Part shown: piece after piece, positions 61,552 through 64,000 of the stretch | Position numbering within the stretch: the stretch's first letter is position 1 | Layout of the letters: each line of letters begins with the position of its first letter | Source: Acorus gramineus | Lineage: Eukaryota > Streptophyta > Magnoliopsida > Acorales > Acoraceae | Length of the DNA stretch: 64,000 bases | Direction: 5' to 3' | Assembly (NCBI GenBank): GCA_030737835.1 | Contig: CM060852.1 | Span: forward strand, 19,825,868 to 19,889,867 | Translations under genes and position numbers: made by a program | Notes under the pieces: model-generated | What the model was told of the DNA's origin: nothing | Databases searched by the model: none | Seen by the model: the letters and a program-made list of their open reading frames with translations, nothing else

Positions 61552-64000
61552 CTGGGAAAGGAAACCAAAAAGAAATTCAGAATACACAATCCCGCAATAG
61601 AGACTGCAAGATCAGCCAATTAATCATCAAGTCCTTGGATATTTAGAAACAAGAAGCAAATAAAAAAAAAAAGATGACCAAGCTATTATAGGTCAGATAT
61701 CACACGCCCTAGCTTTAAAGAATACTTAATTGTACATGGATTTTCCATGATTAAAATATTCCCAGGTCTGCCCATTGCATCAATGACATTTATCACAACG
61801 AGATACAAGTCCTGGTGGAACAGTTAAACACTTAAACCCAATATTCTTTCACATGTTCGTCTGCAAATATCTCTCAAACAAAGTTAAATATCTTCATGAA
61901 TAACTCTATCACAAACTCTCCATAACAAAAAGAAAATTAAAATATAAGATCAATTATAATTCTTCCCTAGGGCAAATTCTTCAGAAAATGTACCCTTGGA
62001 TAACAAAGTAACACTTCACGTGTCATGTTAACTTCAAAAAAAAAATAAAAAATGCAAGCTTCAACATCGGAAATTCTGAAATAATTTAACAAATAATTAT
62101 CTAGGTATTAAAGTCCTACAAGTAGATGATTTTTTCTATGTATTATCTAATGGAGAACCGTGGTTGCTGGTTGCTCTGTCTTAGTGCAAGTGCAACCATT
62201 ATCTTTTGGACACTGGGGGCCTTTTTTGCAATCACATGGGACTATTTTGGGAGATCATGTTAACATTTGGGATATAAACTACCAGTTTCACCAGTCCCAT
62301 CAAATTTGTTTCCAGAGGGCGTGTACCCACAATCCATCATATACTCGCATCCAAATTTGGCCACCCTTTCTCCATGTAAGTGCACATCATGTGCCACTCA
62401 GTAGTCTTAGCAAGATATAATGTTTTAAAGGTCCAAGAACTCAGAAAAATCTAGCCAGATGCCCCAGGGGTCTATCCTGTCAAAACTTTTAATTAAATGA
62501 ATCTCAATCAGTGAGAATTCTGTGAACAAAAAATTTGTGATCAAACATGTACTACCAGTTCAATCAATGTTGAAGCTGGAACATGAAAGAATATGATTTA
62601 ATTCCCTTAAAATATACTCTAAAATCAGAATCATTATAAGTGAAATAACACATGATCAGACAGCTTTTAAGGTTCATTTACCAATAACTCAGGCATTGAG
62701 AGATGACAAATGCAGGGAATTTTACAGTGGACTGATATGAAACAGATCACATCTAGTGAATGGACAAGTGATAAAGTGCAAGTTTTGGCACAATTTTGAA
62801 GGATACAGTATTGAATGACTTTGGAGCATAAAGCCATTTTTGCTAATGATTCCTTGATCAAGGTTTCCCAAATCAATCAATCAAATAAACAGCAATGACT
62901 AAACACCCCCCGCCCCCCCTCCTGCCCAGAAAACTTATGATAACCCCTCTTATCAAAAGGTGCAAAGAACACAACGCAGACATAAAAGCTTAATTGAGTT
63001 TGAACTATAATAGAGATACCATTTGTGCTTCTTATGTAGAGCAAAGGCATGTAAAAGCATCATCTATCTGGAGAGTAAAGGAAACACTCCATAATGTGAA
63101 ATTCAGCACCTATATAATTTGTGTAGTCAGTGGATGTCCTGTTTGCTAAAGATATATCTGATGCTTTTGACCTGAACAATGTCAGATGGACAAGATGAGC
63201 GACACCAAAATGTTGTGAACTGAGATGAGCAGTCCTAGAAGAATGTCATGAAAATCGTAGCAAAACTTATGTACCTCAAAACTATGTGAAAGGCATGGGC
63301 AAGCAAGTCTCATGAAGAACTGTAGTTTCATGTCAGTAGAGTTTGCCATTAGTTTAAAAAATGTGTAGCACTTTTTTTTATCAGTTATAGCAAGAACAGT
63401 ATTGTTAGTTCCTAGAGGGAATTTTCTGTCCATGATAAGAATCATGACCAAACTTATAGGATATGGATTCAATTTATAATCATAGGTGAGGAGGAGACTT
63501 GCTTAAAACTATTGAAAGAATCTGATTCTGTGAATATATGTAAGAATCTTGAAGCTCAGCATCTTCGGACCATGAAAAAGTATAAGTCCACTACAATAGC
63601 CAACAATATGCCTGTCACCCCATCGTATACTCCCTAGTATAATAAATGCTCCATTTCAGCTCAATGTTACCCATAAGGAAATCAGATATATTTTGTTCAA
63701 AAAAGAAAAAAGGAAATCAGATCTGTTCTGAGAATATTTCCCTTTGTAGTTCTAAATTGATCATAAACCATTAATAAGCATCTAAATTCAACAGAGAGTT
63801 AACCTTTCCCCACCTTGCATACTAATAATCACACAAATCTACCAACATCATATGTATCAGCCTGTACATATAGCAAATTTTCAAAAACCAATATAATGCT
63901 AGCTTTCCAATCAATTAATGCATCAAAGTATTTGTATTGACCTGACATTAACAGGTACCCCTCTGACAAACAATTAAAAATACTAGCATCTGCTAATACG
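61552..64000. other. Probable large intron of the DUF2358 gene
   Basis: I searched the minus strand for an exon ending in the DIYR-type motif that should precede the last exon and found none. The sequence is AT-rich with a C-run (62906-62921) and no recognisable coding block. It is either one long intron or intron plus unrecognised short exons. Confidence 0.4.

Noticed and set aside
61552..61619. N-terminal extension (MADLAVSIAGL...) of the DUF2358 frame, reading like a membrane anchor
   Set aside because: A pyrimidine-rich tract ending CTTTCCCAG lies at the boundary, and family conservation begins exactly after it, so this stretch is intron.

Overview
The window is nuclear DNA of a flowering plant. 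It holds spliced genes with GT-AG introns, families found only in plants (MAKR, CDPK, DUF2358, a LEA_2 pair), and many plant-type transposons in AT-rich spacers. The single-exon LEA_2 genes, the MAKR gene and the first exon of the CDPK are very GC-rich, and GC falls along the CDPK gene. That 5'-to-3' gradient suggests a monocot or another GC-heterogeneous lineage, but I cannot name the species.

Layout, left to right. Positions 1-3.1 kb hold two MULE-like elements in inverted orientation, each with its own 9-bp target duplication, making a 2.6 kb imperfect palindrome. Two paralogous LEA_2/NDR1-HIN1-like genes (+) lie at 5.0 and 11.9 kb, separated by a dead LINE 3' end and two small MITEs. A MAKR gene (-) lies at 15.7-16.9 kb and a 14-exon glycosyltransferase gene (-) at 19.6-26.1 kb. 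A DNA 3'-phosphatase gene of the ZDP type (-, 29.1-35.2 kb) is head to head with a calcium-dependent protein kinase (+, 35.7-39.3 kb), with 514 bp between the start codons. Positions 39.7-49.9 kb are a nest of transposons: an inverted-repeat element, a hAT MITE, a young non-autonomous LTR element on the minus strand, and a decayed Ty1/copia element. An ABI-interactor (ABIL) gene of the SCAR/WAVE complex (-) spans 53.5-57.2 kb. Two nested MULEs sit 312 bp upstream of its start codon. The last exon of a DUF2358 gene (-) is at 61.1-61.6 kb, and its 5' part is not found in the window.

I rebuilt the spliced genes by hand from splice sites and reading phase. In the glycosyltransferase, ZDP, CDPK and ABIL genes every exon length agrees with the codon phase of its neighbours, giving proteins of 1042, 327 (or 348), 526 and 286 residues. 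The MAKR gene has a short second exon that a single-ORF reading misses. ZDP carries a tandemly duplicated 63-bp exon.

The genes form no operon-like pathway. Three act in signalling or at the membrane (MAKR, CDPK, LEA_2), one in DNA repair and demethylation (ZDP), one in actin nucleation (ABIL) and one in an uncharacterised glycosylation step. I found no clearly new system. The most interesting points are the duplicated ZDP exon, the ZDP/CDPK shared promoter, the MULE pairs with exact target duplications, and an orphan exon-like reading frame at 52.2 kb.
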